A stretch of DNA of 8,826 bases from Acidimicrobiales bacterium (GTDB lineage Bacteria > Actinomycetota > Acidimicrobiia > Acidimicrobiales > SHLQ01), in NCBI GenBank assembly GCA_013002375.1, contig JABDJW010000314.1, forward strand, positions 1-8,826, written 5' to 3'. A model generated the notes under the pieces. The model made no database searches. It had not been told where the DNA came from and saw nothing but the letters and a program-made list of their open reading frames with translations. Both the position numbers and the translations under genes were made by a program. Below, in pieces: positions 1 through 5,503 of this stretch (positions within the stretch are counted from its first letter, which is position 1; each line of letters begins with the position of its first letter).

Positions 1-427
1 GGTCCGGTTCGCCTAGCTTGGCCTTCGATTGCGAAACCAGGGCGATCGCGGCGAAGGCGACGATGACGCCGACCCAGTTGACGAGGCTGATCGATTCGCC
101 CCGCACCAGGCCGACGAACACCGGCAGCACGCCCGAGCTGATGGCCGCGGTGGGGGCCAACAGCGAGATCTGCCCCTCGCTGAACGACCGGTACAGCGCG
201 GCGAACGAGAACGTGGCCGCCGCGCCGCCCACCAGGCCGGCCACGATGTCGGTCGTTCGCACCGACGGCGCGGCGACGAACAAGCCCCCGACCACCAGCC
301 CCATCAGGCTGATCGCCTGGACCCACACGGTCACCCGAAACGGCGATGTCTGCCGGGCCGCGTACCCGCCGGCGAAATCGGACCCGCCGACCACGAGCGC
401 GCCGATGAGCGAGAGGAGGGCCGTCAC
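1..427 (-). CDS. EamA/DMT-type transporter, N-terminal half (cut by left window edge)
   Basis: The 142 visible residues read from a GTG at 427 into the window edge, so the C-terminal half is missing. The protein should be a multi-pass inner-membrane carrier of the drug/metabolite transporter superfamily, exporting or exchanging a small metabolite that cannot be named from sequence. Seen: a hydrophobic N-terminus with the GSDFAGGYAAR motif (about residues 15-25) that I know from EamA proteins, then hydrophobic segments near residues 36-53, 61-80, 88-105 and 116-134. The loop GQISLLAPTAA (about 85-95) is typical of the end of the first five-helix EamA repeat. The first repeat is therefore almost complete and a second is expected beyond position 1. 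The GTG was chosen because a TAGTCT box lies exactly 6 nt upstream and no Shine-Dalgarno is seen. It lies 32 bp downstream of the methyltransferase stop on the same strand, so read-through from that gene is also possible. Confidence 0.82.
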   Translation of the reverse strand, partial: MTALLSLIGALVVGGSDFAGGYAARQTSPFRVTVWVQAISLMGLVVGGLFVAAPSVRTTDIVAGLVGGAAATFSFAALYRSFSEGQISLLAPTAAISSGVLPVFVGLVRGESISLVNWVGVIVAFAAIALVSQSKAKLGEPD

Positions 428-433
428 CCGGTC

Positions 434-439
434 AGACTA
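434..439 (-). promoter_or_regulatory. Putative -10 box of a leaderless promoter for the EamA transporter
   Basis: On the minus strand TAGTCT is followed by 6 nt and then the GTG start, which would place the transcription start at or next to the initiation codon. No convincing -35 hexamer was found 16-18 bp upstream; that stretch runs into the end of the methyltransferase gene. The support is its match to the same arrangement at other starts in this window. Confidence 0.45.
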
Positions 440-459
440 GAAGCGGCGCGAACCGTTTG

Positions 460-1218
460 TTACCTGGACGGGCTCGCCCGACAGATGAACTGGTGTTGGG
501 CGTAAGGCACAGGGTCGAGCACTGCCTCGAGTGTCCAGGGGCTCTGCTCAACGAGTTCGAGCGCGTGCTTCCGTGAGTACAACGACAGCTGGAGGGGAAC
601 CTCCGGGTTGCCTTCGCGATAGTCGGGTCGTTCCTCGACCGGGGCCATCGCCGATGGGTCGAGGCCCAACGACAGCAGGAGCGTGTCGATGTACCCATGC
701 CCACCGGGAGTCAGTTCGTCGAGATATGCGGTGAAGTAGAGCCAGGCATCATCGGCTGCCACCGCGTGCGCTCGCTCGAGCATGGCCGCGAAATCATCAG
801 GCGCGAGATGGGTGAAGAGCGAGAAGCCACAGATCAGGTCGTACTTTCCAGCCAGCGGCAAGGGTGAGTCAGCGATTGCGACAGCGGTGTCCGGGTTGTA
901 GAGCGAATTGTGAACGTCGTCATGGACATACGCGAAGCGAGGGTCGTCGACGGTGTCCTGCAGGAAGGCGATCATTTCGCCGTAGACGTCCACCCCGGTG
1001 TAGCTCTTCAGAGGAAGATCGAACGTGAGAATGGCCTGCGAGAACCGGACACCACAGCCGAGGTCGAGGAGGTCGGTGTCACCGAGATCGGGACGACCGG
1101 TGTCGGCACACATCTTGGTGATCAGATCGATCGAGTGGTCCAGCGATTCGCGCTTGGTCTGCCCGAAGTTCCGAAGGTACGGAGAATGGAATGCCGGTTT
1201 GGCGGGGCTTTCGGCCAT
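460..1218 (-). CDS. Class I SAM-dependent methyltransferase
   Basis: The product has 252 residues and is predicted to be cytosolic, transferring a methyl group from S-adenosylmethionine; the acceptor is not identifiable. Seen: motif I as LLDLGCGVRFS (residues 50-60), the acidic residue ending strand 2 in TGVDVYG (D77), an HDDVH segment (99-103) at motif II, and KYDLICGFSLFTHL (125-138) as motif III/post-III. This order is that of the seven-stranded Rossmann methyltransferase fold. The third glycine of GxGxG is replaced by Arg (GCGVR), which is unusual but tolerated in the superfamily. The C-terminal part (about 195-252) is probably the acceptor region. I chose the ATG at 1218 because a TACCCT box lies exactly 6 nt before it; an in-frame TTG at 1236 would add six residues. 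It lies between the TetR gene (39 bp) and the transporter gene (32 bp). A role in modifying a glycan or secondary metabolite is only inference from neighbours. Confidence 0.85.
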   Translation of the reverse strand: MAESPAKPAFHSPYLRNFGQTKRESLDHSIDLITKMCADTGRPDLGDTDLLDLGCGVRFSQAILTFDLPLKSYTGVDVYGEMIAFLQDTVDDPRFAYVHDDVHNSLYNPDTAVAIADSPLPLAGKYDLICGFSLFTHLAPDDFAAMLERAHAVAADDAWLYFTAYLDELTPGGHGYIDTLLLSLGLDPSAMAPVEERPDYREGNPEVPLQLSLYSRKHALELVEQSPWTLEAVLDPVPYAQHQFICRASPSR

Positions 1219-1224
1219 GTCCGC

Positions 1225-1230
1225 AGGGTA
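1225..1230 (-). promoter_or_regulatory. Putative -10 box of a leaderless promoter for the methyltransferase
   Basis: On the minus strand TACCCT is followed by 6 nt and then ATG, with no Shine-Dalgarno between. A weak -35 candidate (TGGAGC, 3 of 6 matches to TTGACA) lies about 18 bp upstream. The site falls in the 39 bp gap after the TetR stop codon, so the methyltransferase may have its own start site rather than depending on the LLM/TetR transcript. Confidence 0.45.
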
Positions 1231-1257
1231 CGACAACAGCGCCGGTTCGCTCCAGCG

Positions 1258-1875
1258 TCAGGACGAAACCGAAACCGGAGCATCGATGATGCCGACCAGC
1301 ATGTCGGTCAGGTTGGCTTCGTAGTCTCCGGGGTCGAGATCGACGGGGCCGCCGGTGTCGAGCAACCGGGCCCGCTCGGCCAGCGAGCTCGACATGAGCA
1401 TGATCAGGCTCACGACCCGCACGCGCCGAACGGCCAGCGGCACCGCGGCAGGCCGTTGCTCGAGCCAATCGAGCGCCCGGTTGACGTGCTCGGGCACCAG
1501 CTCGTTGCCCCGCCAATCGGCGAATTGGGTGGTGAGTTGGGCCACCACCCGCAGGTAACGCCGCCCGCTCGGATCGGCCAGGCGGGCCGTCATCGGGCGG
1601 ACCAGCGCATCGATGATCGCCACCGACGGCGAGGCGGAATCGATGCCGGTGAGCAGCTCGGCCCGTTCGAGATCGATCGGGTCGCCGTGGCGGCGAAGGA
1701 TCTCGGCCATCAGGCCCTCCCGACCGCCGAAGTGGTAGCTGATCGCCGACGTGTTCTTCTGCTCGGCGGCCTCGGTGATCTCGCGAGTGGTCACCCGCCA
1801 CACGCCGCGTTCGGCGAAGAGCCGTTCGGCCGCGTCGATGAGTCGAGCGCGGGTCTCGGTGCTGTCGGTGGGCAT
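1258..1875 (-). CDS. TetR/AcrR-family transcriptional regulator
   Basis: A 205-residue protein, normal for TetR repressors, which bind DNA as dimers and release it on binding a small ligand. Seen: an N-terminal three-helix DNA-binding domain (about residues 5-55) beginning TRARLIDAAERLFAERG. Its helix-turn-helix runs from TTREITEAA (29-37) to the typical SAISYHFGGREGL (43-55), where YHF is the family signature. The rest (60-205) is an all-helical ligand and dimer domain with little recognisable identity. Low conservation there is normal for the family. The gene lies 30 bp downstream of the LLM oxidoreductase on the same strand and probably shares its transcript. Together with the inverted repeat over the LLM promoter, this suggests that it represses its own operon. 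The start is the ATG at 1875; upstream GC-rich sequence gives no strong ribosome site, which fits reinitiation from the upstream gene. Confidence 0.93.
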   Translation of the reverse strand: MPTDSTETRARLIDAAERLFAERGVWRVTTREITEAAEQKNTSAISYHFGGREGLMAEILRRHGDPIDLERAELLTGIDSASPSVAIIDALVRPMTARLADPSGRRYLRVVAQLTTQFADWRGNELVPEHVNRALDWLEQRPAAVPLAVRRVRVVSLIMLMSSSLAERARLLDTGGPVDLDPGDYEANLTDMLVGIIDAPVSVSS

Positions 1876-1883
1876 GGGATCGT

Positions 1884-1897
1884 CTCGGCTCGCCGAG
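1884..1897. repeat. Short perfect inverted repeat in the LLM-TetR gap
   Basis: CTCGGC and GCCGAG arms are separated by 2 bp, within the 30 bp between the LLM stop and the TetR start. The loop is too short for a good RNA hairpin and no U-tract follows, so it is not a canonical terminator. It might be a weak DNA-binding site or chance in GC-rich sequence. Confidence 0.25.
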
Positions 1898-1905
1898 CAG
1901 GAGGC

Positions 1906-3120
1906 TCAGCCGCCGAGGGGCAACAGCGCGGTCTCGGGGATGATCTCGACGTCGATGCCGTCGGGCAGTGGGTGCTCGAAGTCGGGGTACTGCCGCACCG
2001 CGTTCTTGCGGTACTTGGTGGTCGAGTGCTCGGGATCCTTGTCGTATTCGGGGATCACGTGCTTGCCGAACAGTTCGATCATCTCTTCGATCTCTTCGTG
2101 CTGCATACCCTCGACCGGCAGGCCGAACACGACCTGGTCGCAACCGACCGACTGGTAGGCCTCGACCTGCTGGGCGACTTCTTCGGGGTTGCCACACAGC
2201 ATGTAGCCGCCCTCGATCGCCATGTCGAGCATCTCGTCGGTCCAGCCCGGGTCGACCGGTGCGTTGGGCCAGACGATGGCGTCGGGCGATTTGGGCATGG
2301 TGTCGTGGTACATGTTCACCATCGTGACCAGGTAGCCGCGGCCCTTGGTCTTGGCGATCTCGCGAGCGCGGTCGCGATCCTCGAGACAGATGCACGCGTT
2401 GGTCATCATCACGTTGTTGTTCTGATACTGGCCGATCTGGTCGGTGACGTTCTCGGCCGCTTCCTTGTAGGAATCGACCCGGCCCTTCAGGTTGTGGATC
2501 GGCTCGAAGTTGAAGGCGATGGCGCCGATGCCGTGGCTGCCGGCCTTGGCGAAGGTGGCCGGGTTGCCGCACGCGACCCAGATCGGCGGATGGCCGAGGC
2601 CATAGGGCTTCGGCAGGATGTTGTGGGGTGTCGGCACGTTGAAGTGCTCGCCGTGGTGCTGGTAGTCCTTGACCTCCCACATGCGGGGGATCTCGTGGAT
2701 GACTTCGTCCCACATCGCCTTGGTCTCGCTGGCCTCGACGCCGTTGAAGGTGCGGAGCTCGTGGCTGCCGGCGCCGCGGCCGGTGCCGAATTCGAAGCGG
2801 TTGTTGGTGACATGATCGAGCATGGCGGCCCGCTCGGCGAACCGGACCGGGTGTTCCTTCGTGGTCGGGAAGCTGGTGATCGCCGAGCCGACGTGAATCT
2901 GGGTGGTTTGCGCCGCGACCCAACCCATGACCGGCGCGGGGGCCGACATGTGGCTGTACTCGACGAGGCCATGGTGCTCGCCGAACCAGGCGTACTTCCA
3001 GTTGTGCTTGTCGGCCAGGACCGCGTACCCGGCTTCGCGCATGATCTCGGTGTGTTCCATCTCCGAGTCGTGGGCGGCGGGCCCGGGGATGTAGCCGTTG
3101 CTGAAGATTCCGAACTCCAT
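1906..3120 (-). CDS. LLM-class flavin-dependent oxidoreductase (luciferase-like monooxygenase)
   Basis: A 404-residue protein of the bacterial luciferase-like family, soluble TIM-barrel enzymes that use reduced FMN or F420 to oxidise organic substrates. Seen: N-terminal strand MEFGIFSNGYIPG, then WFGEHHG (residues 45-51) with the His pair at the position of the luciferase active-site His, GSAITSFPTTKEHPVRFAER (78-97), and VTNNRFEFGTGRGAG (104-118), the flavin phosphate-binding signature of this family. GNPEEVAQQVEAYQSVGCDQ (310-329) is the usual late-barrel motif. The length is a little above the typical 330-380, with an acidic/proline tail after 355. Whether it uses FMN or F420 cannot be told. 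The ATG has an AGGAG ribosome site 6 nt upstream, unlike most starts here, and the best sigma-70-type promoter in the window. The substrate is unknown; co-transcription with a TetR regulator suggests induction by its substrate or a related compound. Confidence 0.93.
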   Translation of the reverse strand: MEFGIFSNGYIPGPAAHDSEMEHTEIMREAGYAVLADKHNWKYAWFGEHHGLVEYSHMSAPAPVMGWVAAQTTQIHVGSAITSFPTTKEHPVRFAERAAMLDHVTNNRFEFGTGRGAGSHELRTFNGVEASETKAMWDEVIHEIPRMWEVKDYQHHGEHFNVPTPHNILPKPYGLGHPPIWVACGNPATFAKAGSHGIGAIAFNFEPIHNLKGRVDSYKEAAENVTDQIGQYQNNNVMMTNACICLEDRDRAREIAKTKGRGYLVTMVNMYHDTMPKSPDAIVWPNAPVDPGWTDEMLDMAIEGGYMLCGNPEEVAQQVEAYQSVGCDQVVFGLPVEGMQHEEIEEMIELFGKHVIPEYDKDPEHSTTKYRKNAVRQYPDFEHPLPDGIDVEIIPETALLPLGG

Positions 3121-3126
3121 GGTGTG

Positions 3127-3131
3127 CTCCT
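3127..3131 (-). promoter_or_regulatory. Shine-Dalgarno of the LLM oxidoreductase
   Basis: Minus-strand AGGAG sits 6 nt before the ATG at 3120. It fixes this start and shows that this mRNA has a true leader, in contrast with the apparently leaderless genes nearby. Confidence 0.7.
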
Positions 3132-3156
3132 GTCGTTCGCCTTGGTCGAATTCGTG

Positions 3157-3180
3157 GAATTAATGTATGTCATTAGATTC
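3157..3180. promoter_or_regulatory. Inverted repeat, candidate TetR operator over the LLM promoter
   Basis: Plus-strand arms GAATTAATG and CATTAGATTC flank a 5 bp centre (TATGT). The inner arms TAATG/CATTA are perfect, and the outer GAAT/ATTC match with one extra G on the right. It is AT-rich in a GC-rich region and covers the -10 hexamer and half of the spacer of the LLM promoter, where a bound repressor would block RNA polymerase. Assignment to the TetR protein encoded two genes down the same unit is inference from position and family habit. Confidence 0.55.
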
Positions 3181-3190
3181 GAACGGTCAA
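3162..3190 (-). promoter_or_regulatory. Sigma-70-type promoter of the LLM/TetR operon
   Basis: On the minus strand, TTGACC (3185-3190) is separated by exactly 17 bp from TACATT (3162-3167). Transcription would begin near 3155, giving a leader of about 35 nt that contains the AGGAG site. It is the closest match to consensus in the window. Confidence 0.65.
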
Positions 3191-3197
3191 CGTCACG

Positions 3198-3215
3198 GTG
3201 CTCGGTTTCGAGCAC
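3198..3215. repeat. Perfect 7-bp inverted repeat in the divergent LLM/sulfotransferase region
   Basis: GTGCTCG and CGAGCAC are separated by GTTT. It lies upstream of the LLM -35 box and about 11 bp before the -10 box of the sulfotransferase, so it could be a regulator-binding site for either gene. A transcript from the plus strand starting further upstream could also fold here, but no U-tract follows, so a terminator is unlikely. Confidence 0.4.
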
Positions 3216-3226
3216 GACGGACCGCG

Positions 3227-3232
3227 TAGTAT
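3227..3232 (+). promoter_or_regulatory. Putative -10 box of a leaderless promoter for the sulfotransferase
   Basis: TAGTAT is followed by 6 nt (GCGGCG) and then GTG, with no purine-rich ribosome site. No good -35 is seen; that position is occupied by the 3198-3215 inverted repeat, which could mean activator-dependent transcription. Confidence 0.5.
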
Positions 3233-3238
3233 GCGGCG

Positions 3239-4036
3239 GTGCCCATTCGCTCGCACCTCCAGCGACTCGGCCGTCGGCTGACTGCGCCGCAACGGCCACT
3301 ACCGAGCTTTGTGGTCATCGGTGCCATGCGCAGTGGAACGACATCGTTGTTCGACTATTTGAGCCAACACCCGCACGTCGATCCACCGACCCGAAAAGAG
3401 ATCCACTACTTCGATCTGCATTACGAGCGCGGTCTCAACTGGTACCGCGCCTTCTTTCCCTGGGGGCGCCCCGGTGTGATATCCGGCGAGGCCTCGCCGT
3501 CGTATCTGACCGTCCCGTCGGTGCCGGAGCGGCTGGCCGCCACCCTGCCTGATGCGAAGCTCATCGTCAGCTTGCGCGATCCGGCACAGCGAGCGGTGTC
3601 GCATCACAGCTTGCGGACCAAACTTGGCTACGAGCACCGCTCGCTCGACGAAGCGCTCGCCGATGAGTTGTCTCGCATCGACCGTGAAGGCCAATCGCTT
3701 CCGGACATCGTCACCCGAGTGACCGACATCGACTATCTCGTCGCCGGTCACTACGCCGAGCAGTTGGAGGCCTGGTTCGCGCACTTTCGTCGCTCGCAGT
3801 TCTTGATCGTTGACGCTCATGATCTTTTCGCCGACGCCGGCCGGGTCTATGAACGGGCCCTCCGCTTTCTCGGTCTCGACGCCCACGAGCCGCCGTCTTT
3901 CGACCAGCTCAACACTGGCGGCGACCGGTCGTTCGGACCCGACACGGAACGGATGTTGGCCGAGTACTACGCCGACCACAACCGGGCGTTGGTTGCCCTG
4001 CTGGGCCAACCCATGTCGTGGACCGGCGGCAGCTAG
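3239..4036 (+). CDS. PAPS-dependent sulfotransferase (heparan/NDST-like family)
   Basis: A 265-residue cytosolic or membrane-peripheral enzyme expected to move sulfate from 3'-phosphoadenylyl sulfate to a hydroxyl or amine, most likely on a glycan. Seen: the 5'-phosphosulfate loop VVIGAMRSGTTSLFDYL (residues 25-41), with Arg31 where animal enzymes carry Lys; KEIHYFD (53-59), whose Glu corresponds to the catalytic base of N-sulfotransferases; the 3'-phosphate site LIVSLRDPAQRAVSHH (108-123) with the conserved R113, D114 and S121; and AGHYAEQLEAWF (169-180), a helix conserved in this family. No signal peptide or membrane helix is present. The size suits a single-domain bacterial enzyme. The GTG at 3239 is supported by a TAGTAT box 6 nt upstream. 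The GT2 glycosyltransferase follows on the same strand after a short gap, which suggests a glycan acceptor. Small-molecule acceptors cannot be excluded. Confidence 0.92.
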   Translation: MPIRSHLQRLGRRLTAPQRPLPSFVVIGAMRSGTTSLFDYLSQHPHVDPPTRKEIHYFDLHYERGLNWYRAFFPWGRPGVISGEASPSYLTVPSVPERLAATLPDAKLIVSLRDPAQRAVSHHSLRTKLGYEHRSLDEALADELSRIDREGQSLPDIVTRVTDIDYLVAGHYAEQLEAWFAHFRRSQFLIVDAHDLFADAGRVYERALRFLGLDAHEPPSFDQLNTGGDRSFGPDTERMLAEYYADHNRALVALLGQPMSWTGGS

Positions 4037-4095
4037 TACCCGCGATCCGGGCTGGTGCCGTTCTTGTCGAACGCGGGGAGGAACTTCGAGAGCGG

Positions 4096-4101
4096 TAGTC
4101 T
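4096..4101 (+). promoter_or_regulatory. Possible -10 box upstream of the GT2 gene
   Basis: TAGTCT, identical to the box before the EamA transporter, lies in the gap after the sulfotransferase. Transcription would begin near 4108, leaving a leader of about 22 nt that contains the AGGAGG site before TTG 4130. No -35 was recognised. The gene may simply be co-transcribed with the sulfotransferase. Confidence 0.3.
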
Positions 4102-4114
4102 GGACTTCAGGCCG

Positions 4115-4120
4115 AGGAGG
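4115..4120 (+). promoter_or_regulatory. Strong Shine-Dalgarno deciding the GT2 start
   Basis: AGGAGG, continuing into AGAA, ends 9 nt before an in-frame TTG at 4130. It is the best ribosome site in the window, and it argues against the longer reading from GTG 4055, which has no such site. Confidence 0.6.
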
Positions 4121-4129
4121 AGAACCGGG

Positions 4130-5503
4130 TTGTTCAATTGGCGTCGAATGTCGCCGTTTCGTCGGTCGACGACGTACCAGCTCGACCTCTCGAGGTTTCC
4201 GCGCCGGCCCGAGGCCGAGCACCAGCGGCACGGGCTGACCCGAATCGCGAAGGCCGATGCCACGGTCACCGATCCGCGGCCGATCACGATCGTCGTTCCG
4301 GTCTACAACGCACCCCGGGACGTGCGGGTTTGCCTCGAAAGCGTGGTGGCCAACACGGCTCACCCCGGGGCCCGATTGCTCGTTGTCGACGACGCCAGCC
4401 CCGACCCCGCAATCGCGCCGATGTTGGCCGACTTCGCGGCTCGCTACGAACGCGTCGAGGTGGTCACCAACGAGATCAACCTCGGGTTCCTGGGCACCTG
4501 CAACCACGGCTTCGCCCTCACCGCCTCAGCCGATGTCCTGCTGCTCAACAGCGACACGGTCGTGCCGCCCCGGTGGCTGATGGGCATGAGCCTGGCCGCT
4601 GCCGAATCCGAGGTCGGCACGGTGACCGCGTTGTCGAACAACGCCTGGGCCTTCTCGGTGCCGGCGGTCAACTTCAACGAGATGCCGGGCCCGATCGATC
4701 CGGTCGGCCGGGCGATCCGACAGACCAGCGAGCGCCGATACCCCGAGACACCCATGGGGCACGGTTTCTGCTTGTTGATCAAGCGAGAGGTTCTGGATGC
4801 CACCGGAGGGTTCGACCCGGTGTTCGGTCGCGGCTACCACGAGGAAACCGACCTCTCGATGCGCGCTGCTGCGGCCGGGTGGCGTCACGTTGTCGACGAC
4901 GCCACGTTCGTCGAACACACCGGCTCGGTTTCCTTCTCGGGCGAAAAGGCCGACCTTCTCATCGCCAATCGCGCCATCATCGACGACCGCCACCCCGAGT
5001 ACGGTCCGCGCTCCGAGCAGTTCTTGGTCAGCGACGAGATGGCCGCGGTCCGAGCCCGGGTCGATGCGCTCTGGAACGCCGCCATTGGCGCGACACGACC
5101 GCGGGTGCTCGTCGTCGGAGGTCCAGTGGTCGAATTGGCCGCGCCGGCTGCCGATCTGGCGTGGCTGACCCTCGCCGTCGAGGGTTCGATGGCGTCGGTG
5201 GCCGATGAGCAGCGCGACGTGGTGGACCGGTTCGAACTGGCCGATGCGGGCAACGGACTCCTGGCCGTCGTGGCCGACCTGGCCGCCAACTACGGCATCG
5301 AGGCGCTGGCCCTCGTGCCCGAGGGCGGGCTGGAGGCCGACGCCGCTCGCCAGGTCGATGCCGCCGCGATCGCACTCGGCTTGCCGGTGCTCGACAGCGA
5401 TGCGGCGCGGGTGGAGTTCGAGCAAGCTCGCAAACAGGCGCGAGTCTTCGCGCCGCGTTCGGCTAGTCGAACAACTCGGACGCCATCGCGCCAGCCGAGG
5501 TAG
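4130..5503 (+). CDS. Family 2 glycosyltransferase with an extra C-terminal nucleotide-binding-like domain
   Basis: From TTG 4130 the product has 457 residues; GTG 4055 (482 residues) and ATG 4148 are alternatives. The GT-A domain (about 51-300) should transfer a sugar from a nucleotide donor onto a growing glycan at the cytosolic membrane face. Seen: ITIVVPVYNA (52-61), VVDDASPD (85-92), NLGFLGTCN (117-125), the metal site region LLLNSDT (137-143), GHGFCLLIKREVL (210-222), GGFDPVFG (226-233), the ED motif YHEETDLSMR (236-245) and EHTGSVSF (262-269), all as in rhamnosyltransferase-like GT2 enzymes. From about 320 a second domain begins with RVLVVGGP (325-332). It continues through ALALVPEGGLEADAARQ (393-408) to LGLPVLDSDAAR (416-427) and looks like the pre-ATP-grasp fold without its ATP-grasp partner. 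The last about 13 residues are a basic Ser/Thr/Arg tail read antisense to the neighbouring gene. No membrane segments. Confidence 0.88.
   Translation: MFNWRRMSPFRRSTTYQLDLSRFPRRPEAEHQRHGLTRIAKADATVTDPRPITIVVPVYNAPRDVRVCLESVVANTAHPGARLLVVDDASPDPAIAPMLADFAARYERVEVVTNEINLGFLGTCNHGFALTASADVLLLNSDTVVPPRWLMGMSLAAAESEVGTVTALSNNAWAFSVPAVNFNEMPGPIDPVGRAIRQTSERRYPETPMGHGFCLLIKREVLDATGGFDPVFGRGYHEETDLSMRAAAAGWRHVVDDATFVEHTGSVSFSGEKADLLIANRAIIDDRHPEYGPRSEQFLVSDEMAAVRARVDALWNAAIGATRPRVLVVGGPVVELAAPAADLAWLTLAVEGSMASVADEQRDVVDRFELADAGNGLLAVVADLAANYGIEALALVPEGGLEADAARQVDAAAIALGLPVLDSDAARVEFEQARKQARVFAPRSASRTTRTPSRQPR

Noticed and set aside
18..505. Two overlapping plus-strand open frames at the left edge
   Set aside because: They are antisense to the EamA transporter, whose minus-strand frame shows clear membrane segments and family motifs.
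1079..2923. A 614-codon minus-strand open frame overlapping LLM, TetR and methyltransferase in another frame
   Set aside because: The product is Arg/His/Pro-rich low complexity; the real proteins in the alternative frame have full family motifs.
3198..3215. Reading the 7-bp inverted repeat as a rho-independent terminator
   Set aside because: No T-run follows on either strand, and no gene ends here; both neighbouring genes start and diverge from this region.
910..3552. An 880-codon plus-strand open frame antisense to the methyltransferase, TetR and LLM genes, reaching into the sulfotransferase
   Set aside because: It covers four well-recognised genes in other frames. The translation is rich in Gly, Val, Asp, His and Arg with no domain, as expected for the antisense of GC-rich coding sequence.
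4526..5425. A 299-codon minus-strand open frame antisense to the GT2 gene
   Set aside because: Composition is that of antisense translation, and the GT2 motifs on the other strand are unambiguous.
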